The notes beneath the pieces are model-generated. The model saw only the letters and a list, made by a program, of their open reading frames with translations, was not told the origin of the DNA and searched no databases. The translations under genes and the position numbers were made by a program. Positions 1-7,820 of a DNA stretch of 64,000 nt are shown here, in pieces (position 1 is the stretch's first letter; the number at the start of each line of letters is the position of its first letter). Source of the stretch: Limisalsivibrio acetivorans (GTDB lineage Bacteria > Chrysiogenota > Deferribacteres > Deferribacterales > Geovibrionaceae); assembly GCF_000421105.1 (NCBI RefSeq), contig NZ_ATWF01000001.1:264668-328667 (forward strand), in the 5' to 3' direction.

Positions 1-1347
1 CGGGGGATGCTCGGTGCGGATGCGGGAAGCATCTTTATATATGATGAGGATACAAACGAGCTTATATTCAAATATACCCAGAACGATTCGGTTTATCTCC
101 CCTTCAAGGAATTCTCCATAGCCGCCGACGAAACAAGTATTGCCGGCTATGTGGCAAAAACAAGGGAGATACTCAGGCTTAAGGATGTTTATCATCTGGA
201 GGATGAATACCCCTTCCACTTCAATGTAAGCTTCGACAAGATGTCCGGCTACCGTACCAAATCCATGATCGTATACCCCATAACAGACCTGAACGATCAG
301 CTCACCGGAGTTCTGCAGTTCATAAATAAAAAGAGATACGAGGTTCCGCTGACACTTGAAAACGTTGGAAGAATCGTTCTCCCCTTCAATGAAAACGACG
401 AGAAGATCGCAGGCTCCCTTACCGGTATAGTGAGCCTCGCCCTAGAGAACGGCCTTCTCTACGACAACATCGAAAGGATGCTTGAGGGATTTATCAAAGC
501 TACCTCCACAGCCATTGACAATAGAAACTCCTGCACAGCCGGGCATACGGCGAGGGTATTCTCCATAACATCACTCCTCGCCCAGGAGATGCACAAGGAT
601 CTCGATGAGTTCCCCGATTTCTTCATGAACCGCCTCAAGGAGAAGATCCTCCGTTACGCATGCTATCTCCACGATTTCGGCAAGCTCAGTGTCCGCGAAT
701 CTGTGCTTAACCGGATGGAGAAGCTCTCCTCCGAACAGTTCAGCGCAGTAAAAACACGTCTATCCCTCGCCAAGGCATGCCTGATGCTCAACAAGGATGA
801 GCGGTATGAGGAGATAAACGCTCTGGAAGAGGCTGTTATCAAGGCGAACAAGCCAGGTAAGCTGAGTGAGTCCATCAAACAGGCCATTGACTACTGCTCA
901 AACTTCTATTTCGCCGATGCGGATGGAAACGAGCTCCCCCTGCTCACACCCTATGAGTACGAGTGCCTCTGTGTTGAGGAGGGTGTACATACGGAGGGTG
1001 AGCTGGATATGATAAAGGGGCATGTTAAAAACGGATTTGATATACTGAATAAGATTCCATGGACAAAAGAACTCCGGGATGTTCCAGTAGTCGCCTGCTC
1101 CCACCACGAAAGGATGGACGGCAACGGCTATCCCTTCGGCAGGGAGGGTGGGGAGATCCATATATTCAGCAGGGTTATGGGCGTTGCCGATGCCTATGAT
1201 TTTCTTACAAACGATACCATCCCCTACAGGGAGGCGATGATGCCCGAGGATGCCGTAGAGGTTATGAGGAGCAACGCCGCAGAGGGGGGGCTAGACCCTA
1301 AGATTGTAGATTTTTTCATAGAAAAAGAGATATATAAACGTGTTTAG
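1..1347 (+). CDS. HD-GYP cyclic-di-GMP phosphodiesterase with GAF domain (5' partial)
   Basis: The frame is open to the left edge, and the first visible residues already lie inside a GAF fold (LGADAGSIFIYDE), so the true start is upstream of the window. After the GAF region (visible residues about 1-145) comes an HD-GYP domain: AGHTARV near residue 178, the metal-binding LHDFGKL near 220, and HHERMDGNGYPFG near 365-377, followed by VADAYDFLTN. All diagnostic HD and GYP residues are present, so it should be an active c-di-GMP phosphodiesterase whose GAF domain senses a ligand. A one-domain response regulator follows 9 bp later and is probably co-transcribed. The signal sensed cannot be read from the sequence. 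Confidence 0.9.
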   Translation, partial: RGMLGADAGSIFIYDEDTNELIFKYTQNDSVYLPFKEFSIAADETSIAGYVAKTREILRLKDVYHLEDEYPFHFNVSFDKMSGYRTKSMIVYPITDLNDQLTGVLQFINKKRYEVPLTLENVGRIVLPFNENDEKIAGSLTGIVSLALENGLLYDNIERMLEGFIKATSTAIDNRNSCTAGHTARVFSITSLLAQEMHKDLDEFPDFFMNRLKEKILRYACYLHDFGKLSVRESVLNRMEKLSSEQFSAVKTRLSLAKACLMLNKDERYEEINALEEAVIKANKPGKLSESIKQAIDYCSNFYFADADGNELPLLTPYEYECLCVEEGVHTEGELDMIKGHVKNGFDILNKIPWTKELRDVPVVACSHHERMDGNGYPFGREGGEIHIFSRVMGVADAYDFLTNDTIPYREAMMPEDAVEVMRSNAAEGGLDPKIVDFFIEKEIYKRV

Positions 1348-1356
1348 GAGTAAGAT

Positions 1357-1713
1357 TTGAAAACAGTGCTTGTTATTGACGACGATGAAAGCCTGAGACT
1401 TCTGCTGCGGGATGAGTTTTGCGACAGAAACTTCAACGTTATAACCGCATCGGACGGTGAAGAGGGGCTTGTCAGCTTCAACGAGGCTGATGTGGATATC
1501 GTTGTGCTTGATCTGAACATACCGAAAATCCTCGGGGAAGAGGTTCTCCAGCGGCTTAAGGCGGAATCCCCCGATGTTCCTATAATTATATATACCGCAA
1601 ATCCCGATATGCTCTTTGATACCGATGATTTCATGAATGTTGATGTCGTTTTCAAGAGTACCGATGTGGATGAGCTTATGAACAGGGCGGAGAGGCTTCT
1701 GGATGCTGTCTGA
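1357..1713 (+). CDS. Single-domain response regulator (receiver only)
   Basis: This is a 118-residue CheY-like receiver domain with no output domain. It has the acidic pair in VIDDDES, the phospho-acceptor Asp in VVLDLNIPK (about residue 51), the Thr in IIIYTANP and a Lys in VVFKST. It starts at TTG 1357, six bases after AGGAG (1346-1350); no ATG fits. It lies 9 bp after the HD-GYP gene and overlaps birA by 11 bp. Stand-alone receivers act by binding a partner protein, and the neighbouring HD-GYP protein is the obvious candidate, though that is inference. Confidence 0.88.
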   Translation: MKTVLVIDDDESLRLLLRDEFCDRNFNVITASDGEEGLVSFNEADVDIVVLDLNIPKILGEEVLQRLKAESPDVPIIIYTANPDMLFDTDDFMNVDVVFKSTDVDELMNRAERLLDAV

Positions 1714-2467
1714 GAAGACCTATCTCGAAAATCTGCAGACGGAGCGCTTCGGAAGGAATGCTGTCTTCCTCGGGGAGACGGACTCCACCACCCAGTATAT
1801 CCTCGATAACGATCCGGATATATACACCTGCGTCACAGCCGAGCGGCAGACAGCGGGCAGGGGGCGCAGCGGTAGAACATGGCACTCGGACGATTCGGGA
1901 AATCTATATTTCAGCCTGAACCTTCCCCCCATAGATGTATCAAAGATACTCCCCCTGAATATCGCCGCCGGATTTGCCCTTTCGGATACACTCTCCACTG
2001 TGGTTCCTGCAAAGGTGAAATGGCCGAATGATATAACGGTGCATGGAAGAAAGGTTGCGGGGATGCTCATGGAAACCTCGGTTACGGGTGCGAGGCTTGA
2101 TAAGCTTATACTCGGGATTGGCATAAACGTTAACATGCAGGTTTTTCCAGAGGATATAACCGAGACGGCAACCTCTCTCTTTATACTTACAGGAAGAAGC
2201 TTCAGCAGGGAAAAGCTACTTGCCCTCTTTATGAAGAATATGGAGCGCATTTGGGAGGATTTTACCAATGGAAGGCTCGATATCGAAACAAAATGGAAAG
2301 AATACTCAGCCAATCTTGACAAAAGAATAACTGTGCACAAAAATGGAAAACGTGAAACCTTCACCGAGCTGGGGCTTGCGCCTGCTGGTTTTCTTCGGGT
2401 GAGGGATGATTCCGGGGGAGTCTCGGAAATAGTGACTGGTGATATTGGATATGATTTTAGCGATTGA
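1703..2467 (+). CDS. birA: Biotin--[acetyl-CoA-carboxylase] ligase, catalytic-only
   Basis: This 254-residue protein attaches biotin to carboxylase carrier domains through biotinyl-AMP. The biotinyl-AMP loop GRGRSGRTW lies at residues 52-60, and KWPNDI and GRKVAGML follow. The N-terminal winged-helix DNA-binding domain of E. coli BirA is absent, so it should not repress a biotin operon itself. The ATG lies inside the end of the response-regulator gene (11-bp overlap), and its own 3' end overlaps coaX, so this is part of a tightly packed operon of vitamin and cofactor genes. Confidence 0.9.
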   Translation: MLSEKTYLENLQTERFGRNAVFLGETDSTTQYILDNDPDIYTCVTAERQTAGRGRSGRTWHSDDSGNLYFSLNLPPIDVSKILPLNIAAGFALSDTLSTVVPAKVKWPNDITVHGRKVAGMLMETSVTGARLDKLILGIGINVNMQVFPEDITETATSLFILTGRSFSREKLLALFMKNMERIWEDFTNGRLDIETKWKEYSANLDKRITVHKNGKRETFTELGLAPAGFLRVRDDSGGVSEIVTGDIGYDFSD

Positions 2468-3221
2468 TATAGGAAACACCAACATTGTTCTCGGCATATA
2501 TGACGGTAATGAGCTCTGCTGCAACTTCCGCCTACAAACCGATTCTCTGAAAACAACTGATGAGTATGCCTCCACCATCATGCTACTCATGGATACCCGC
2601 AAGGTGGACAGGAATAAGCTGAAAGGGGTTATCATAGCAAGTGTTGTTCCCCAGCTTATATACACATTCTCCAAGCTCTCTACGAAGTATTTCAACGTTG
2701 AGCCTATGGTGGTAGCCTCCGGGATAAAAACCGGCGTCCCTATTAAGATGGAGAACCCTAAGGAGGTTGGTGCGGACAGGATCGTAAACGCCGTTGCCGC
2801 CAGGGAAAAGTATGGTGCGCCAGTTATCGTTGTGGATTTCGGTACAGCGACCACCTTTGATGTTATCAGCGAAAAAGGGGAGTACATCGGTGGAATAATC
2901 TGTCCCGGTGTTAAGCTTTCGGCTAATATTCTCCATGCGAAAACGGCCAAACTGCCGGAGGTTGAAATAGAAAAACCTGAAAAGGTGGTAGGAAATAACA
3001 CTATACATTCGATGCAGTCGGGAATATATTACGGATACCTTTCCATGCTGGACGGCATTCTGGAAAGGGTCAGAGACGAAGCCTTCGGCGGGGCGGATGT
3101 TCCCGTTGTTGCCACTGGCGGCCTTGGAAGTGTTTTCATGGAGGGTTCGAAATACATAAACAGATACGAATCCGAGCTTACTCTGCTCGGTCTGAGGCTG
3201 ATATATGAAAAAAATAGTTAG
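2451..3221 (+). CDS. coaX: Type III pantothenate kinase
   Basis: CoaX phosphorylates pantothenate in the first step of coenzyme A synthesis. The protein begins MILAIDIGNTNIVLG, the ASKHA phosphate-1 motif typical of CoaX, and has DFGTATTFDVI in the middle. The ATG at 2451 is chosen because it puts the family's usual N-terminus at the start; a GTG at 2439 would add four residues. That gives 256 residues, a normal length. It overlaps birA by 17 bp and the next lipoprotein gene by 17 bp, so the genes are probably translationally coupled. Confidence 0.9.
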   Translation: MILAIDIGNTNIVLGIYDGNELCCNFRLQTDSLKTTDEYASTIMLLMDTRKVDRNKLKGVIIASVVPQLIYTFSKLSTKYFNVEPMVVASGIKTGVPIKMENPKEVGADRIVNAVAAREKYGAPVIVVDFGTATTFDVISEKGEYIGGIICPGVKLSANILHAKTAKLPEVEIEKPEKVVGNNTIHSMQSGIYYGYLSMLDGILERVRDEAFGGADVPVVATGGLGSVFMEGSKYINRYESELTLLGLRLIYEKNS

Positions 3222-4008
3222 TCTTTTTGTAATTTCAGCAGCACTCATCCTTGGCGGATGCGCAGGCAAGGAAGCTCCTTCCCCGGAGGAGGGCAAGGCT
3301 AAAACAAGTGTTCCCGATGAGGTATACGCCCAGGCGGAATCCCACTACAAAATGGGTATAGCTTACCTCAACACGCTGGCTGATCACAACGCCTACCGTG
3401 AGCTTAAAAAAGCGGTGGAGCTTGTTCCCGACGATGACCGTTACCTCTACGCCCTCGGGCTCTTCTTCCTTAAACGTGGAAGATACGGCGAGGCGGAGGT
3501 TTATGTCCGTAAAGCACTGGACCATAATCCGGGAGAGAGCGAATACCTTAATGCCCTTGCCACAGCCCTCGCCAGCAGAGGACAGCTTGACGAAGCCTTA
3601 AAAAAATGGGATAGGGTTATTAACGATCCCGGCTATCCCTATCAGATAGTGGCACTTACAAATGCTGCAAATGCGCTTTACAACGCAGAGAGATACGATG
3701 AGGTGCCGGAGTATCTTAACAAGGCACTCAGGATAAACAGAAGGTATGCAAACGCATACGAGCTTCTGTTTAAGTCCTATGCCATGGATTCTAACTATGA
3801 CAAGGCCGCAGAAACCCTTGAAAAGGCAGTGGAGATGATCCCCGAAAGCCTTGAATTCAAGATGCGCCTTGGTGAGTTTTATTTTGAAAGAGGAAAATAC
3901 GCAAAAGCGGTTCCCGTTCTTAAAGAGGTTATCAAAGAGGCTCCGACCTCCGAAGAGGCCGATAGAGCAGAGGAGCTTATGAGGAAACTCGGGTTGATAA
4001 ATGAGTAA
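3205..4008 (+). CDS. TPR-repeat lipoprotein
   Basis: The protein has 267 residues. The N-terminus MKKIVSLFVISAALILGGC is a lipoprotein signal peptide ending in an LGGC lipobox, so it should be anchored in a membrane facing the periplasm. The rest is tetratricopeptide repeats, recognisable from repeated 34-residue units with A/Y/G spacing (for example YLYALGLFFLKRGRYGEAEV, EFKMRLGEFYFERGKYAKAV). Such proteins (PilF/BamD-like) are scaffolds for envelope assemblies. It sits directly before, and overlaps by 8 bp, a RodZ-like cell-shape gene, which suggests a role in envelope or pilus assembly; the partner is unknown. Confidence 0.82.
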   Translation: MKKIVSLFVISAALILGGCAGKEAPSPEEGKAKTSVPDEVYAQAESHYKMGIAYLNTLADHNAYRELKKAVELVPDDDRYLYALGLFFLKRGRYGEAEVYVRKALDHNPGESEYLNALATALASRGQLDEALKKWDRVINDPGYPYQIVALTNAANALYNAERYDEVPEYLNKALRINRRYANAYELLFKSYAMDSNYDKAAETLEKAVEMIPESLEFKMRLGEFYFERGKYAKAVPVLKEVIKEAPTSEEADRAEELMRKLGLINE

Positions 4009-4963
4009 ACTAGGCGAACTACTTAGTACCACAAGAGAGCAAGGCGGGGTTACCTACGACAGAATAACGCAGGATACCCGCATAAGCGAAGACATTCTGA
4101 AGATGTTGGAAGAGGGGAAGTACTGCGATATGCCCTCCTATATACACGCCCATAACTTTGTCCGTACCTATGCAAAGTATCTTGGTATCGATGCGGAGAT
4201 CGTTGACGACCTCTTCCATGCAGAATGCTGCCGTGATGACTTCAGCAGAGGCTTCAGCTGCGTTACATCCCCAGTAACACAGGAAGAGGTTCCAAGAAGA
4301 AGCAGTCTGCGTATTGTTATCCCCCTTATAGTCGTGCTTATACTCGGAATTACGGGTGCTTATCTCTATATCTCCATCGTTAAGAACGGCGATTCCGAGG
4401 TTCAATCCTCCCAGCAGGCTCCCGTTGGCTCAAATGCCGGCGGTCCGGTGGAAGAGGATGCCGAACCGGAGCCCAAGCCGGAGTCTGGAGAATCTGCAGT
4501 CATGGCAGACAACGAGAGCGCCTCCGAGGGGACCGAGCTGGCTGATGAGCAGGTACAGGCAACTGAAACGGTTGAAGAGGCTGAGCCTGTGGTGGAGGAA
4601 ACCGCTGAGGCTGAGCCTGAAGATACAGTTCAGGAGACTCCCCCCGAGGCCCCGGAAGCGCTTGATGATGAAGAAAAGGCGGCTTTGAGTGGAAACAAGG
4701 TTGTACTCCGTTTTGCAGATACCTGCTGGGTTCATATGGATGTCGACGGCGCAGAGGAGTACGACTTCATAGCAGAAAAGAACTCCGACAGAGTAGTTAC
4801 TTTTAATGAATATTTCGTCATGGATGTGGGTAACGCCTCCGTTGTTACCGTTAGCCATAAAAGCAGAGACATCCGCGGTCTTGGCGGATTCCGCAAACCT
4901 GCCAAGGATCTCAGGTTTACTGTTAACGATGAAGGTAAGCTTGTGTACGAAAAATTGAATTAG
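4001..4963 (+). CDS. RodZ-like transmembrane helix-turn-helix protein
   Basis: The 320-residue protein has the order typical of RodZ. A cytoplasmic Cro/CI-like helix-turn-helix occupies residues about 1-70 (LGELLSTTREQGGVTYDRI, HNFVRTYAKYLGI). One transmembrane segment follows at about 104-128 (IVIPLIVVLILGITGAYLYI). Then come an acidic, Pro/Glu-rich periplasmic linker (about 130-225) and a C-terminal beta-rich domain (DUF4115-like, with CWVHMDVDG). RodZ links MreB to the cell-wall elongation machinery in curved or rod-shaped cells. The start ATG overlaps the preceding TPR lipoprotein stop (ATGAGTAA). Confidence 0.82.
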   Translation: MSKLGELLSTTREQGGVTYDRITQDTRISEDILKMLEEGKYCDMPSYIHAHNFVRTYAKYLGIDAEIVDDLFHAECCRDDFSRGFSCVTSPVTQEEVPRRSSLRIVIPLIVVLILGITGAYLYISIVKNGDSEVQSSQQAPVGSNAGGPVEEDAEPEPKPESGESAVMADNESASEGTELADEQVQATETVEEAEPVVEETAEAEPEDTVQETPPEAPEALDDEEKAALSGNKVVLRFADTCWVHMDVDGAEEYDFIAEKNSDRVVTFNEYFVMDVGNASVVTVSHKSRDIRGLGGFRKPAKDLRFTVNDEGKLVYEKLN

Positions 4964-5020
4964 TTCTTGCGTTTTGTTCAACTCAATTCTATTTTTAAAG
5001 AGACATTTACGGTGTGAATT

Positions 5021-5836
5021 ATGACAGATTTCTCAGTGGCGGTTTTCGCCAATGATTCCTTATTGCTCGGGGAGGTTCTTGACAAGCTTGAGGACGAATT
5101 CCCCCTTTTCAGGTACACGGTGTACAGTATGCCGGAGTATCTCCCCCTTATCGCTTCGGACAGGCCGGAGATCTCTGCCAAGAGCATAGATGAGCTTTCC
5201 GATGAGGATATAATGGTTGTTCTCAGCGACCCCGGCTCAGCCAAGAAGACGATAGCTAAACTGGATGCCTCCATCGTTGATTTCACAGGGATCTTCGATG
5301 GCGATGACGACGATGTTTATATAATACGTGAGCCACTGCAGTATGTCGCCTACCACGTTAAGGGTGACAGGCGCTCCGCTTTTATGAGCGTGTCCCTTCC
5401 GGCGGCGGCCTTCGGCAAGAACGGCATAGATGATCTTCTCAGCCAGACAAGGGAGCTCTTCTCCTTCACCCAGCATAAGTCGAAGGTGTTTGATGAAAGG
5501 CTCGCCTTCAACGTTATAGTTGATCCGGGTCAAGGCAAAGGGCTTTTATCCGGTTATGTTAAGAGCATGAGCGAGAGAACGGGGATGTACGTTGATGCGA
5601 GAATACTCCCCGTATCCACCATTTTCATGGCGGATCTTGTCACTGTTGGAGAGAGCTACTTTGAGCCCGGTGAGGATTTTTACCAGTTTAAGGGTGAAAG
5701 CATTGCCGAGGCGGCAGAAAGCGAAGGCATCGGTATGATTAAAACAGCCGAAGGGAAGGTTACCCTTATCGGCGATTACATTAAAGTTGTGGCGGTTCAG
5801 GCCGCTGCAGGTGTGAAAGAAGCTACAGGAGTTTAG
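5021..5836 (+). CDS. Usg-1/aspartate-semialdehyde-dehydrogenase-like protein without catalytic Cys
   Basis: This 271-residue protein has no obvious close relative from memory, but its layout follows Asd/Usg-1 proteins. There is an N-terminal Rossmann-like start, then a segment ending in VVLSDPGSAKK...IVDFTGIFDG. SVSLPAAAFGKNGIDDL comes next, then ERLAFNVIV. The C-terminal strand pattern DARILPVSTIFMADLVTV matches the end of the dimerisation domain. The whole protein contains no cysteine, so it cannot use the Asd thiol mechanism. It ends 3 bp before the IscS-like gene and is probably coupled to it. A function beside Fe-S assembly is possible but unproven. Confidence 0.5.
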   Translation: MTDFSVAVFANDSLLLGEVLDKLEDEFPLFRYTVYSMPEYLPLIASDRPEISAKSIDELSDEDIMVVLSDPGSAKKTIAKLDASIVDFTGIFDGDDDDVYIIREPLQYVAYHVKGDRRSAFMSVSLPAAAFGKNGIDDLLSQTRELFSFTQHKSKVFDERLAFNVIVDPGQGKGLLSGYVKSMSERTGMYVDARILPVSTIFMADLVTVGESYFEPGEDFYQFKGESIAEAAESEGIGMIKTAEGKVTLIGDYIKVVAVQAAAGVKEATGV

Positions 5837-5839
5837 ATT

Positions 5840-7027
5840 ATGGCATTCCTGGACAATGCAGCCGGAACCAGGCCGGACGAAAGAGTTGTTGAAAAGATGC
5901 TCCCCTTTATTAAGGAGCAGTACGGTAACCCGAGTGCACATTTCTACCCCCTCGGCAGGGAATCCTTTGAGGCTGTGGCACTTGCAAGACAGCAGGTGGC
6001 GGAGTTTCTTGGCGCTAAGGAGGATGAGATTGTCTTTACCTCCTGCGGCACGGAGTCGAATAACCTCGCTCTTAAGGGTGCGCTTAATCATCCCTCCCGC
6101 AAGGACAAGAAGCATGTAGTTATCAGCGAGGTGGAGCATTTCTCCATCCAAAACCCCCTTATAGACTATCTCAACAAGGGGTATGAGATAACCAAGCTTA
6201 AGGTGGATGAAACGGGTCTTATCAACATCGAAGAACTTAAAAGCGTTATCCGTGAGGACACCGCACTCGTATCTATCATGTTCGGCAATCCCGAGATCGG
6301 TACGATGCAGTACAGTGATGAGATCGGCAAGGTATGCCGTGAGAAAGGTGTTCTCTATCATATAGATGCTGTTGACGGAGCGGGTCATGTTAAGATCGAT
6401 GTAAACGAGCTTAACTGCGATCTCCTCAGCATAGCGGCCCAGAACTTCTACGGTCCCAGAGGTGCGGCCGCCCTGTATGTACGTGAAGGTGTCAAGCTTG
6501 TCTCAGTCCTTCAAGGCGGGCATCAGGAGAACGGTCTCAGAAGCGGTTCGGAGAACGTCGCCGCCATCGTAGGGATGGGGGAAGCCGCCCGCATCGCCAG
6601 AGAAGAGATGGATGACTACGTTCCAGAGATGAAAAGGCTCCAGAAGAAGCTCTGGGAAGCACTTTCAAATATGTTTGACTTTTTACACTTTACAGGGCAT
6701 CCTGACCGGAGACTTCCGGGGCATGTGAGCTTCTGGATTGAGTATATAGAGGGTGAATCACTGCTTATGTGGCTCTCCCTTAAAGGTATATATGCGGCGA
6801 GCGGTTCCGCCTGCTCCTCCAATATCCTCGCTGAGGATGAGGAGGATTTGGTGGCCTCACCCGTGCTTACAGCGGTGGGCGTACCGGATGATGTTTGCGC
6901 CGGCTCCATAACCTTCACCATGTCGAAGTATACGACAGAGGAAGAGGTGGATAAGGTTATCGATGAACTCCCCGGCATCGTAAAGAAGCTTTGCGAGATG
7001 TCGCCCGCTTACAACAGGAATGATTAG
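5840..7027 (+). CDS. IscS/NifS-like cysteine desulfurase homologue lacking the PLP lysine
   Basis: The 395-residue protein has the fold-type-I layout of cysteine desulfurases: LDNAAGTRPDERV start, CGTESNN, VEH (His100), YHIDAVDGAGH (Asp176) and the mobile-loop cysteine GSACSSN (Cys325). The motif that normally carries the Schiff-base lysine (SxHKxxGPKG) reads SIAAQNFYGPRG here, so His is Gln201 and Lys is Asn202. The Gln that contacts PLP is Asp179. It cannot form the usual internal aldimine. Archaeoglobus fulgidus IscS is a known case with a replaced lysine, reported inactive as a desulfurase. The IscU scaffold gene follows 9 bp downstream, so a role in Fe-S assembly remains likely. Confidence 0.85.
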   Translation: MAFLDNAAGTRPDERVVEKMLPFIKEQYGNPSAHFYPLGRESFEAVALARQQVAEFLGAKEDEIVFTSCGTESNNLALKGALNHPSRKDKKHVVISEVEHFSIQNPLIDYLNKGYEITKLKVDETGLINIEELKSVIREDTALVSIMFGNPEIGTMQYSDEIGKVCREKGVLYHIDAVDGAGHVKIDVNELNCDLLSIAAQNFYGPRGAAALYVREGVKLVSVLQGGHQENGLRSGSENVAAIVGMGEAARIAREEMDDYVPEMKRLQKKLWEALSNMFDFLHFTGHPDRRLPGHVSFWIEYIEGESLLMWLSLKGIYAASGSACSSNILAEDEEDLVASPVLTAVGVPDDVCAGSITFTMSKYTTEEEVDKVIDELPGIVKKLCEMSPAYNRND

Positions 7028-7036
7028 GAGGACACT

Positions 7037-7486
7037 ATGTCTAAAGGACCATATAGCGAAAAGGTAATGGATCATTTCATGAACCCCAGAAACATGGGGG
7101 AGATAGAATCTGCTAACGCTGTGGGCGAGGTGGGAAACCCCGCATGCGGCGATGTTATGAAGATATTCCTTGATATCGACGATGACGGTATCGTAACAGA
7201 GGTTAAGTTCAAGACCTTCGGTTGCGGTGCGGCTATCGCATCCAGCTCAATGGCAACCGAGCTTATCAAGGGTAAAAGGGTGGAAGAGGTTCTCGCCCTT
7301 ACAAACCAGTCCATCGTGGAATCACTCGGCGGTCTTCCCCCTGCGAAGATACACTGCTCCGTTATGGCGGAAGAGGCTATTGAGGCTGCACTTAAGGACT
7401 ACTATGAAAGAAAAGGCGAAGACCCTTCAATCGTAGATAAAATGAAGGAAAATATAAAGAAGGATAATCCCGAGGGAGGAAACTAA
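7037..7486 (+). CDS. IscU/NifU-type Fe-S cluster scaffold protein
   Basis: The 149-residue scaffold carries the three cluster-binding cysteines, Cys37 (NPACGD), Cys63 (TFGCGAA) and Cys107 (KIHCSV), with the cluster-labilising Asp39. The LPPVK motif that binds the HscA chaperone in gamma-proteobacterial IscU reads GLPPAK here. An AGGAG site lies at 7027-7031. It follows the lysine-less IscS-like gene and is followed without a gap by an Nfu gene, so it is a compact scaffold module lacking HscA/HscB/IscA genes nearby. Confidence 0.92.
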   Translation: MSKGPYSEKVMDHFMNPRNMGEIESANAVGEVGNPACGDVMKIFLDIDDDGIVTEVKFKTFGCGAAIASSSMATELIKGKRVEEVLALTNQSIVESLGGLPPAKIHCSVMAEEAIEAALKDYYERKGEDPSIVDKMKENIKKDNPEGGN

Positions 7487-7714
7487 ATGACACTTCAAGA
7501 AAAAGTTGCTGAAGTTCTTGAGCAGGTTAGACCCGCTCTTCAGGCTGACGGCGGAGATATTGATCTTCTCGGCGTTACAGATGACGGCATCGTTAAGGTC
7601 CAGCTTACAGGCGCATGCGGAAGCTGCCCCTTTAGCACCATGACCCTTAAGCACGCCGTTGAGGGAAGGATCAAAGAGCAGATCCCTGAAATTAAAGAAG
7701 TTCAGTCTATATAA
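7487..7714 (+). CDS. Nfu-type (NifU C-terminal domain) Fe-S carrier
   Basis: This 75-residue protein is a single Nfu domain with the conserved CxxC at Cys44-Cys47 (GACGSCPFS), which binds a [4Fe-4S] cluster between two subunits and delivers it to target proteins. The ATG begins on the base after the iscU stop, so the two halves of a classical NifU are encoded here as adjacent separate genes. GGAGG at 7477-7481 lies in the end of iscU. A strong terminator follows, marking the end of the operon. Confidence 0.93.
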   Translation: MTLQEKVAEVLEQVRPALQADGGDIDLLGVTDDGIVKVQLTGACGSCPFSTMTLKHAVEGRIKEQIPEIKEVQSI

Positions 7715-7723
7715 TCTTCAACG

Positions 7724-7750
7724 AAAAGGAGCCTTCGGGCTCCTTTTTTT
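7724..7750 (+). terminator. Rho-independent terminator after nfu
   Basis: A ten-base stem (7724-7733 pairing with 7738-7747) closed by a UUCG tetraloop is followed directly by a run of T. It ends the iscS-like/iscU/nfu transcription unit. Confidence 0.92.
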
Positions 7751-7774
7751 CTTCCCATTCTCATCGAAAAACAC

Positions 7775-7780
7775 TATAAT
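7775..7780 (+). promoter_or_regulatory. Candidate -10 box for the acyl-CoA synthetase gene
   Basis: A perfect TATAAT lies 40 bp before the ATG at 7821, with an AAGGTG ribosome-binding site at 7807-7812. No good -35 hexamer is visible 16-18 bp upstream, so only the -10 element is proposed. Confidence 0.4.
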
Positions 7781-7820
7781 TCGCCTCCTATGAGTCAAAA
7801 ATAATCAAGGTGTGATATAG

